Source: a candidate division WWE3 bacterium CG_4_9_14_0_2_um_filter_35_11 (GTDB lineage Bacteria; Patescibacteriota; WWE3; 2-01-FULL-39-13). From it: a DNA stretch of 39,392 nt. Below the pieces are notes generated by a model. That model was not told where the DNA came from. It saw only the letters and a program-made list of their open reading frames with translations, and did no database searches. Within the stretch, counting starts at the first letter, position 1; each line of letters starts with the position of its first letter. Positions 26,145-32,763 of the stretch are shown in pieces. The stretch is taken from NCBI GenBank assembly GCA_002789015.1, contig PFSJ01000030.1:1-39392 (forward strand), given 5' to 3'. A program made the translations under genes and the position numbers.

Positions 26145-27691
26145 GTTTTTATTGTATCAAATTCCAAGTGATTATCTTGCGTGAATTTTAAACCTAATTT
26201 GATTGCCGTTTCAGCTCTTTCAAGTTGCCTGCCTATATAAAGTGCATTGCCTAAAGTTGATAGTGCAAGGCCATTTTCAATTTCAAAAGAAAGTAGTCTT
26301 GCTGCGTTCCTCTTTTTTCCATCTATTCGCCACTCCTTTATTTCCTCATTTCCCCTTGGAGTCATCCATCGAACAACTATATCGTTGCCTTCTACCATAA
26401 CGCTTAAATTTCCTCTTGGATCCCACTCACAGTATCCTTTGTCATTTTTTTCATACAATTCTTTTGCATCTTGATAATTGTGTTCATAAATATGAGCCAT
26501 GTTGGAAATTGTTATTAAAGCTCCCATTTCAACGTTTAGTTCGTTCGCGATTTTTGATTGGATCTTTCTTAATGCAAATGCGTTTAGTGGCCATGCGTTA
26601 TACATGTCATTGCTTCGAAAATATGCGGTTAGTGTTAATTTACCTTCATATATTTGACATTGAATTAAAAATAAACATGGCGTTTTTGTAGGTGGCCTTT
26701 TTGGAAAAACATCAGTAAATGGATTTGCTAAAAGCGCGATTGCGCCTTTGTCGTATTTGAATCCTTTTAGTTTTCGGACTATGGAGATCGCAACTTGGTC
26801 AAATCCCCCGTTTGTAAAAAATTCATCAAATCTTTCAAGTTTTAGCCATGGATAAATTTCTTTGAGCGCATTGATTTCTAAATGTGCAAAGTTAAATAAC
26901 CTTTCACCATATGTGTAATCTTCTGTGTGTAGATCTGGATCAAAAAATCCTTTGAAGTATTTTTCTAAATCTTCTTTTGAAAATGGCAGATATTCTGGAA
27001 CATTCCAATTTTCAGGATCTTCGTCTGTCACAACCGCTGTAAGATTTAGCATTTCCTTCATTGTTTTTGAAGTATCGGAAACATAACTTATTACGGCTTC
27101 TGATTGTAATCCAAACATGCTTATGTGCTTGAGTATGGAAGTGTATGTTTCTGCAATTGTAGGACGCCTTATTTTCGTGGAATCAATTTCGCTTGGATAA
27201 TTTTGAACATCGGCTTTTGGCGGATCAGGAAAAACTTCGGGGGAACGCCATGAGAGGGTAGCCCCGGCCGCGGCCGGGGCTACCCTCATTCCCCGAAGTT
27301 TTTCCACCCCTATCATGTCAATGACTTCTACGTTTTTACGAAAGGCTTCGATAGCTTCACGGGGAATTTCTTTCTCGATTTTTGCAATGTCATCGCCAAT
27401 AACTTTGTAATCATCATCAACGCCATTTTTCATGAAACGCAAAAACGCTTCTCCACTTCCCATTAAGTCGCTTCCTATTAAGTAAAGTTTTGTGATAGTT
27501 GGATTTGCAAGAATGTTTCGCAAGACATAATTAATGCCCTTTTTTGTATAAAGTTGACCGGCAATATAAAAATCATCGGGATCGACAAGCTTTTCAAGAG
27601 TCTCTTTAGGAGTCCACAAAGTTGCAATCGCAACGCCTGAATTGGGATTTGAAATAGTTAGGCGGTCCTTAAAATAAATCGGCCAAGACAT
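26117..27691 (-). CDS. Thymidylate synthase-like protein with N-terminal DUF4346
   Basis: 524 residues from the ATG at 27691 (a TTG two codons upstream is possible). The N-terminal half (SGVAIATLWTPKE, then DFYIAGQLYTKKG, and LYLIGSDLMGSGEAFL) resembles DUF4346, related to methyltransferase subunit MtrA. The C-terminal half follows thymidylate synthase: KTPCLFLIQCQIYEGKL holds the candidate catalytic Cys and the following Gln; FRSNDMYNAWPLNAFAL matches RSxDxxLGxPFN; and ISNMAHIYEHN matches the D-x-HIYxNH site. This fused, archaeal-type form is unlike standard ThyA. It should methylate dUMP to dTMP, with the folate or pterin type open. A 78-base near-palindrome is embedded near residues 129-155. 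First gene of the run into lemA-htpX-gatCAB. Confidence 0.78.
   Translation of the reverse strand: MSWPIYFKDRLTISNPNSGVAIATLWTPKETLEKLVDPDDFYIAGQLYTKKGINYVLRNILANPTITKLYLIGSDLMGSGEAFLRFMKNGVDDDYKVIGDDIAKIEKEIPREAIEAFRKNVEVIDMIGVEKLRGMRVAPAAAGATLSWRSPEVFPDPPKADVQNYPSEIDSTKIRRPTIAETYTSILKHISMFGLQSEAVISYVSDTSKTMKEMLNLTAVVTDEDPENWNVPEYLPFSKEDLEKYFKGFFDPDLHTEDYTYGERLFNFAHLEINALKEIYPWLKLERFDEFFTNGGFDQVAISIVRKLKGFKYDKGAIALLANPFTDVFPKRPPTKTPCLFLIQCQIYEGKLTLTAYFRSNDMYNAWPLNAFALRKIQSKIANELNVEMGALITISNMAHIYEHNYQDAKELYEKNDKGYCEWDPRGNLSVMVEGNDIVVRWMTPRGNEEIKEWRIDGKKRNAARLLSFEIENGLALSTLGNALYIGRQLERAETAIKLGLKFTQDNHLEFDTIKTWKTKKKTN
27228..27305. repeat. 78-base near-palindromic element inside the thymidylate synthase-like gene
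   Basis: Outer arms GGAAAAACTTCGGGG (27228-27242) and its reverse complement (27291-27305), 15 of 15. Inner perfect 34-base palindrome 27254-27287 centred on CCGCGG. Between them are bulges of 11 and 3 bases. The centre is almost pure G/C in an AT-rich gene. The frame stays open and reads MRVAPAAAGATLS across the centre. Confidence 0.9.
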
Positions 27692-27732
27692 AAACAAACA
27701 ATACGGGAGATGTTAAAAGCAAGCAAGAATGG

Positions 27733-28040
27733 TTACTCGGGGTTTTGATTGAGTCTTTCTAAAATGGCATCTTTAATATTTGGATCAAAGTTATCCAAAG
27801 CGCCCTTCTTCTTAAGACTTTCACCAAATATCATTATGAATTTGTCCACGGCAACCGTAACCATATCAGTTTTTCCCGCATCAGACATTATTCCGTCGCC
27901 TTGTAGTTCATTAGCTCCTCTGACTACATTCGTTAGATTAGTGGCTGCATGCCCATATCCGCGATCTCCACCAGCACCTGTCGGAGATGAGAGACGGAAT
28001 CTTCAGGATTTTGTGGTGTTTCAGATATAGTTTTGTTCAT
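27733..28040 (-). pseudogene. Frameshifted small gene, paralogue of the next gene upstream
   Basis: Starts at an ATG (28040) as MNKTISETPQNPEDSVS and reaches a stop in that frame after 35 codons. The neighbouring frame continues as GGDRGYGHAATNLTNVVRG and VAVDKFIMIFGESL, ending in DAILERLNQNPE and TAA at 27733-27735. The second part resembles the intact protein at 28084-28335 (DYGHAEASLRTSL; later EIRDRVQVLL), so the two frames are one gene broken by a single indel near 27980. A strong promoter lies upstream, suggesting recent loss or a base-calling error. No family recognised. Confidence 0.65.
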
Positions 28041-28049
28041 ATGCTTCGC

Positions 28050-28077
28050 ATTATATATACCTGCTATAAGACGTCAA
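28050..28077 (-). promoter_or_regulatory. Promoter of the frameshifted gene
   Basis: TTGACG (28072-28077), 16-base spacer, TATAAT (28050-28055) on the minus strand, then nine bases to the ATG at 28040. The nearest thing to a consensus promoter in the window; predicted leader of two to three bases. Confidence 0.75.
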
Positions 28078-28083
28078 GCTTTA

Positions 28084-28335
28084 CTAAATATCCCCAGATC
28101 CTAATAGTACTTGTACCCTATCACGAATCTCCAACGAAAATCTTGATAAATCAATCTCCTCTTGGGCATTCATTCGAACTATTGATTGATATAACCTTTC
28201 AGCAATCTTATCCAACTCTGTTGGATTTAAAGCACTCCCATCATTATAAATTGCATTGATTATCAGAGATGTTCGTAAAGATGCTTCAGCATGACCATAG
28301 TCCAAAGGATCTTCTACTTCAGCGGTTTCGTTCAT
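28084..28335 (-). CDS. Small hypothetical protein, intact paralogue of the frameshifted neighbour
   Basis: 83 residues from the ATG at 28335; an ATG at 28359 would add eight. The shorter form is preferred because MNETAEVEDP lines up with MNKTISETPQ of its paralogue. Mostly helical and acidic: LDYGHAEASLRTSLIINAI, then LNPTELDKIAERLYQSIVRM and SLEIRDRVQVLLGSGDI. No membrane segment, signal peptide or known motif. The tandem paralogue downstream (27733-28040) is broken by a frameshift. It may have arisen by tandem duplication in this unstable island. Confidence 0.6.
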   Translation of the reverse strand: MNETAEVEDPLDYGHAEASLRTSLIINAIYNDGSALNPTELDKIAERLYQSIVRMNAQEEIDLSRFSLEIRDRVQVLLGSGDI

Positions 28336-28371
28336 GTTCTTTGTGACAACAAATAGCATTTTTGAGTTGAT

Positions 28372-28673
28372 CTAACCCGCAACACAAATTTCCAGATCTT
28401 TTAGTTTTGCCGTTTCGGTTTTGCAGTCAGTATAAACAAATGAAGCAAATGCAGTTCTTCGATTTTCATCTACGATGCATTTTATTAATGCTTTGCAGCT
28501 TGTAAAGGCTCTTCATTTTTATCAACTTTTCCGCCTGCAGAATGAAAAAATCCCGAAGCAATCTTTTTATGCTCTGATCTTTTTAAAACCAAAATCTTTC
28601 CATCTTTACGAACAAACATATTCGCACACATAACAATATTATGAGTAATTATTGCGGAATTAACCACTTGCAT
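28372..28673 (-). pseudogene. Broken Nudix hydrolase gene
   Basis: ATG at 28673. The first 62 codons read as the start of a Nudix domain: CANMFVRKDGKILVLKRSEH, then GFFHSAGGKVDKNEEPLQAA, the first half of the Nudix box (G-x5-E). The REx2EExG half is absent and the frame stops at 28485-28487. A shifted frame continues as ALIKCIVDENRRTAFASF and ends DLEICVAG with TAG at 28372-28374; I do not recognise that part, which may belong to another gene joined by deletion. Without the catalytic Glu cluster the product cannot be an active Nudix enzyme. Confidence 0.6.
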
Positions 28674-28679
28674 AGAGGG

Positions 28680-28685
28680 ATTGTA
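28680..28685 (-). promoter_or_regulatory. -10-like hexamer before the Nudix remnant
   Basis: TACAAT on the minus strand followed by exactly six bases and the ATG at 28673. No clear -35. Confidence 0.5.
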
Positions 28686-28765
28686 GCAAATTAGGAAATC
28701 TATAGAGTCATGTGATTATTTCCCAACGACAATAAGTTCACTATTTAAATTCAGAGAATACTGAA

Positions 28766-29397
28766 AAAAATCATATGCCGATGTCGGCAAAATGATAAAA
28801 ATAGCAGTGGGAAGCCCTAAAGAGACAACGAGACAAATTCGTGACTACAAATTGTCACGATACGCATGCTATCTTATAGCGCAAAATGGTGATTCTTCAA
28901 AGAAAGAAATCGCACTTGCTCAAACATACTTTGCGATTCAAACAAGAAGGCAAGAAGTATTTCAACAGTTAGCACAAAACGAAAAAAAACTTTTTGTAAG
29001 AGGAGAAATAAAAAACCACAACAAAAAATTATTTGCTACTGCAAAACAAGCTGGGGTAAACAATTTCAGTCGCTTCAATAATGCAGGATATGAAGGTCTG
29101 TATGGTATGAGAAAAGATCAGATTCAAAAGAAAAAAGGCATAGGGAAAGATGACGTACTGGATAGGGCTGGAACAACAGAGCTTGCAGCTAACCTATTTC
29201 GCATTACCCAAACAGACGAAAAAATTAGAAACGAAGATATAAAGTGAGATTACAAAACAAGCAATACCCATTTTGAGATAGGCAAAAAAGTAAGGCAAAC
29301 AATCCGTGAAATTGGTGGAGCAATACCTGAAATACTCAAACCTGAAAAACATATCAAAGAATTAGAAAAGGAACAAAAAAAAATCATTAAAGAGTCA
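28766..29397 (+). pseudogene. dinD: dinD remnant: 5'-truncated with an internal TGA
   Basis: The plus strand reads [20 protein letters not shown], then [55 protein letters not shown] and [19 protein letters not shown], all close to the DNA damage-inducible protein DinD. A TGA follows EDIK at 29245-29247. The same frame then continues the family sequence (DYKTSNTHFEIGKKVRQTIR, ending HIKELEKEQKK). The TGA falls where the E. coli protein has Gly. The N-terminal third is missing; a fragment in another frame ([11 protein letters not shown]) just upstream suggests an extra frameshift. The upstream sequence holds no further recognisable dinD. A decayed gene. Confidence 0.8.
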
Positions 29398-29461
29398 GCT
29401 GAATACTTAATCCTCCTGGTTGTTCAGGCACTTAAATTCCACATATTACCCACTATTGTTT

Positions 29462-30211
29462 TTAGCTCCACTTATGCACAAAATACTCATTTAAGTCTCC
29501 AGTTTTTCCGTCTGCTTTGAATCTTTTTATTTGTTTTAGGCCGGCGGACGCCAGTATCTCCTCGATGTCGGAGATTTCTTTGACACTGTATTTGTGAAAA
29601 TATCTTTTTGCATTTTTGTTATTCGCCCATCCTAAAAAGTAGTCTCCTTCTTCAAGTTTAATATCCGATATTAAATCGTGGCTTTGTTTAGGCGTAAACC
29701 GCAGATCATCTTGATAGTTCCAAATTGTGAATATTAGAAGTCCGTTTTTTGAAACTAGTTTTGAAAGTTGCGAGAACCATTTTTTCCGAAGTTCATTTGA
29801 TGGAATATGATGCGTAATTCCAAAGGCAACTACGACATCGAAGGTCACGGGAGACAATGATTCTATGTCATTTATGACATCAATTTTCCTAAATTCAATT
29901 CGTTCATTTGCGTTTTTCCTTGCTATATCAAGCAAATAATCATTCGAGTCAATTCCGAGATATTTAAATAAGGGTAGCCCTTCTTTTTCAGGGGCTACCC
30001 CTATAAAGCGGCCGTTTCCACATGCAACATCTAAAACACTAATTGGACGCTCAAAGCTATTCGTTTCCCCAAACTCAACTCGTATAATTTCCATAACCCT
30101 CCCCCACCCCTTCCATGCGGATTTTCTGGTTTTATCAAAATCTGGTCCTACTTTGTCGTAAAAATCCTTATTTACACGTATAATGTTGTCAATCGTTGTT
30201 TTATCCATCAT
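29462..30211 (-). CDS. Trm9/ABH8-like class I methyltransferase
   Basis: 249 residues. SAM motif I is VLDVACGNGRFIG near 60-72, followed by YLGIDSNDYLLDIAR, VVVAFGITHHIPS (motif IV region) and GLLIFTIWN. The start (FYDKVGPDFDKTRKSAWKGW) and the late GDYFLGWAN, RYFHKYS and EILASAGL segments match the Trm9/ABH8 family, whose members methylate the carboxymethyl group on uridine 34 of tRNA. It abuts elp3 head to head; Elp3 makes that carboxymethyl group, so context supports the assignment. ATG at 30211; a second ATG follows at once. An inverted repeat sharing the core GGGTAGCCC with the thymidylate synthase element lies inside it and encodes the segment right after motif I. Confidence 0.75.
   Translation of the reverse strand: MMDKTTIDNIIRVNKDFYDKVGPDFDKTRKSAWKGWGRVMEIIRVEFGETNSFERPISVLDVACGNGRFIGVAPEKEGLPLFKYLGIDSNDYLLDIARKNANERIEFRKIDVINDIESLSPVTFDVVVAFGITHHIPSNELRKKWFSQLSKLVSKNGLLIFTIWNYQDDLRFTPKQSHDLISDIKLEEGDYFLGWANNKNAKRYFHKYSVKEISDIEEILASAGLKQIKRFKADGKTGDLNEYFVHKWS
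29972..30000. repeat. Inverted repeat with GGGTAGCCC core inside the Trm9-like gene
   Basis: Arms GGGTAGCCC (29972-29980) and GGGCTACCC (29992-30000) with an 11-base loop. The same core sits in the inner palindrome of the element at 27228-27305. In frame, it encodes GVAPEKEGLP after the glycine-rich SAM motif. Confidence 0.75.
30179..30184 (+). promoter_or_regulatory. Possible elp3 -10 box inside the Trm9-like coding region
   Basis: TATAAT, 27 bases before the elp3 ATG. Since the two start codons touch, the elp3 promoter has to lie in the partner's coding sequence. The mirror-image TATAAT for the Trm9-like gene is at 30236-30241 inside elp3. No strong -35 boxes. Confidence 0.4.
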
Positions 30212-31921
30212 ATGAAAAAAAATAATTTAAAAACTATTATAGACTCGCTTTCAAAATTAAATAAGCCATTGGAAAAGGATCTATTTAAATTGCTTCACGA
30301 AAATACAAAAGATGATGGCGGATTATATTCAAAAAGCGAAATCTTAGCAGAAATCGAAAAACTTAATAATCCACTTTATAAAAAGCTTGTACAAATAATA
30401 AAAATGAAATCAACTAGAACTATTTCTGGAGTTACTCCGGTAACTGTTTTAACAAAACCTTTTCCTTGCCCTGGCAAATGTATTTTTTGCCCAAATGATG
30501 TGCGAATGCCAAAAAGTTATTTATCCGACGAACCTGGTGCCCAAAGAGCAAATCGAAATAATTTTGATCCATATGCACAAACTTTTAATCGCCTTTTAGC
30601 ATACAAAAATATCGGACACCCTACAAATAAAGTAGAACTTATAATTTTAGGCGGAACTTGGACCTCATACCCAATCGATTATCAAATTTGGTTTGTTAAA
30701 AGATGTTTTGATGCAATGAATGATTTTAAAAAAGCTAATGAAGATACATACGAATCCAAAATGGATATTCCATATGAAGAAAAATCCTTACACGAAATCA
30801 ACGGTGAAAAAATAGTTGATTCATATAATAAGGTTATTTCAAAAGCAATAATTCCTAAAAAATCTCAAGCAAAAAATGAAACCGCAACATGGGAAGAACT
30901 CTTTGCCGTTCAAATCCAAAATGAGAATGAAAAAACAAGGTGTATTGGACTTGTAATAGAAACACGTCCAGATGAAATCACAGAATCTGAAGTTATAAGA
31001 ATTAGAAAACTTGGAGCGACAAAAGTCCAAATCGGTTTTCAAAGCTTAAACGACAAGGTTTTGGAAAAAAATCACCGCGGACATAACGTAGCAACAACAA
31101 GAAATGCAGTAAAACTTTTACGTCAAGCAGGTTTTAAAATTCATGCACACTGGATGCCAAATTTGTATGGATCAAACCCAGATATGGATATTGGAGATTT
31201 TAAAAAAATGTTTGAGGATGAGGATTTTATGCCGGATGAATTAAAGATATATCCATGTTCACTAATTCAAAGTGCTGAACTTATGCAGTATTACAAAAAG
31301 GGTTTATGGAAACCATACACATTCGAAGAATTATCTTACGTTTTAGAAGAATGTTACAAATTAACTCCTGAATATTGCAGAATAACAAGAATGATAAGAG
31401 ACATCGGATCTCAAGATATCGTAGTTGGAAATAAAAAAACAAATTTCAGACAAATAGTTGAAATAAATCTAAAAAAGCAAAAAGCTGAAATAAACGAAAT
31501 TAGATATAGAGAAATAAGAGGCGAAGCCATAGAAGCTGACAAACTAAGTGTAAAAACAACAAAATATGAGACGTCCACATCAACTGAATACTTTTTAGAA
31601 TACGTTACAGAAAAAAATAAAATAGCAGGATTTCTTAGGCTTTCAATTCCTAAAATTCCAAATTATATTGAGGAACTAAAAAATGCAGCAATAATCCGCG
31701 AAGTTCACGTCTATGGACAAAGCATAAAAATCGGACAAAAAGACGAAGGCAAAGCTCAACATCTAGGACTTGGAAAAAACTTAATCTTGCTTTCCAAAAA
31801 ACTTACAAAAGAAAATGGATTTGATAAACTAGCTGTGATATCGTCAATCGGAACACGTGAATACTACAAAAAACAAGGATTTGAAATGAAAGAAATATAT
31901 CAAATATCTGAAATAGATTAG
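30212..31921 (+). CDS. elp3: Elp3-type tRNA uridine-34 radical SAM/acetyltransferase
   Basis: 569 residues. The radical SAM domain starts with TKPFPCPGKCIFCPND, giving Cys spacing C-x3-C-x2-C, then the Elp3-specific YLSDEPGAQRANRNNFDPYAQ (acceptor-site and tRNA-linked loop), LIILGGTWTSYP and GLVIETRPDEITE. The C-terminal GNAT domain has the acetyl-CoA loop KAQHLGLGKNLI and KLAVISSIGTREYYKKQGFE. Elp3 puts a carboxymethyl group on U34 of tRNA using acetyl-CoA and SAM. In eukaryotes it works in Elongator; bacterial and archaeal Elp3 acts alone. ATG at 30212 touches the start of the Trm9-like gene. The N-terminal basic helical region (about 1-75) is the likely tRNA-binding part. Confidence 0.93.
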   Translation: MKKNNLKTIIDSLSKLNKPLEKDLFKLLHENTKDDGGLYSKSEILAEIEKLNNPLYKKLVQIIKMKSTRTISGVTPVTVLTKPFPCPGKCIFCPNDVRMPKSYLSDEPGAQRANRNNFDPYAQTFNRLLAYKNIGHPTNKVELIILGGTWTSYPIDYQIWFVKRCFDAMNDFKKANEDTYESKMDIPYEEKSLHEINGEKIVDSYNKVISKAIIPKKSQAKNETATWEELFAVQIQNENEKTRCIGLVIETRPDEITESEVIRIRKLGATKVQIGFQSLNDKVLEKNHRGHNVATTRNAVKLLRQAGFKIHAHWMPNLYGSNPDMDIGDFKKMFEDEDFMPDELKIYPCSLIQSAELMQYYKKGLWKPYTFEELSYVLEECYKLTPEYCRITRMIRDIGSQDIVVGNKKTNFRQIVEINLKKQKAEINEIRYREIRGEAIEADKLSVKTTKYETSTSTEYFLEYVTEKNKIAGFLRLSIPKIPNYIEELKNAAIIREVHVYGQSIKIGQKDEGKAQHLGLGKNLILLSKKLTKENGFDKLAVISSIGTREYYKKQGFEMKEIYQISEID

Positions 31922-31971
31922 AGGTATTGCAATTTCTGTCATATCAAACTAAAATTTCCAACAATAAATTT

Positions 31972-32241
31972 ATGTCTGAATCAGAATTAGATTTTGAACC
32001 AATTGAATACTGTGGAAATAATACCTGTAATCAGCACTGCCTTGAAGTTGAGTTCATTTTAACCAATGATAATAAAGTTATGAATCTTGCGCAACTATAC
32101 GAAGATCCAACAAGATGTAATGATTGTGTTGACTCACAAACTGTGTATAGAGAAAATAATAATAGAGGAAAAGGAAAGCCTGGAGCAAACAAAGGAGAAA
32201 GAAAGGCTGAAAGAGGAGGATCCTCACATTTCCATAGATAA
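31972..32241 (+). CDS. Small Cys-rich protein with basic Gly/Lys tail
   Basis: 89 residues from the ATG at 31972; a TTG at 31927 in frame would add 15. The first half is acidic and has cysteines as C-x4-C-x3-C (YCGNNTCNQHCLEVEF) and later C-x2-C (RCNDCVD), a possible zinc site. The tail (NNRGKGKPGANKGERKAERG) is basic, as in nucleic-acid-binding tails. No family recognised. It follows elp3 by 50 bases on the same strand and may be co-transcribed; the link to tRNA modification is only positional. Its stop is six bases from the stop of the convergent deaminase gene. Confidence 0.6.
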   Translation: MSESELDFEPIEYCGNNTCNQHCLEVEFILTNDNKVMNLAQLYEDPTRCNDCVDSQTVYRENNNRGKGKPGANKGERKAERGGSSHFHR

Positions 32242-32247
32242 AATATT

Positions 32248-32763
32248 TTAGAAATTTGTCACTTCACAAGGTATAGAATTTTTGCATAGGATTTCAATCC
32301 CACTTGTATCCGTATGTTTTGATATGTAGTAGATTTTTTTGATTCCCGCTTGGATTATTGATTTTGCGCAGATGTAGCACGGAGAGTTTGTTAGAAAGAT
32401 TGTCATTTCTGGTGTTTGAATTCCGTATTTCGCACATTTTGCAATTAGATTTGCTTCGGCATGAATTGAACAGACTTTTTGAATATCTTTTCCTTTTAAG
32501 TTTTCGACTTCGCGGATGCAAATTCTCTTATTATTTTTGTCACATGTTTGGCAGAAAATTTCGCCTTTTAGAGTTTCGTTCCAAGTCTTTAAATAAATAA
32601 AGCCATCTTTTCTTCTAAATTGTGGATCCTTTTTGGCAAATGGCGAAATTTTCTGCCCTATGTCCTTTACAACTCCAACACATCCAATTTTATAACCACA
32701 TGTTGAATTGTCTGCAATAAAGGCAGCTTTTTTTAAAAAATCAGTTATTTGAGATTTTTGCAT
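32248..32763 (-). CDS. dCMP deaminase-like cytidine/deoxycytidylate deaminase
   Basis: 171 residues from the ATG at 32763 (a TTG at 32781 is possible). The zinc site is intact: IHAEANLI supplies His and the catalytic Glu, and SPCYICAKSIIQAGI supplies both Cys. The N-terminal part has extra cysteines (EIFCQTCDKNNKRICIRE), an insert typical of dCMP deaminase-type proteins and possibly a second zinc site. It should deaminate dCMP (or a related nucleotide) to dUMP, the substrate of the thymidylate synthase-like enzyme at 26117-27691. The start lies within the end of the HIT gene (23-base overlap), so translation is coupled. Confidence 0.85.
   Translation of the reverse strand: MQKSQITDFLKKAAFIADNSTCGYKIGCVGVVKDIGQKISPFAKKDPQFRRKDGFIYLKTWNETLKGEIFCQTCDKNNKRICIREVENLKGKDIQKVCSIHAEANLIAKCAKYGIQTPEMTIFLTNSPCYICAKSIIQAGIKKIYYISKHTDTSGIEILCKNSIPCEVTNF

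Noticed and set aside
28766-28792. GCCGATGTCGGC as a terminator hairpin
   Set aside because: Five-base stem without a T run; it lies in the dinD remnant frame.
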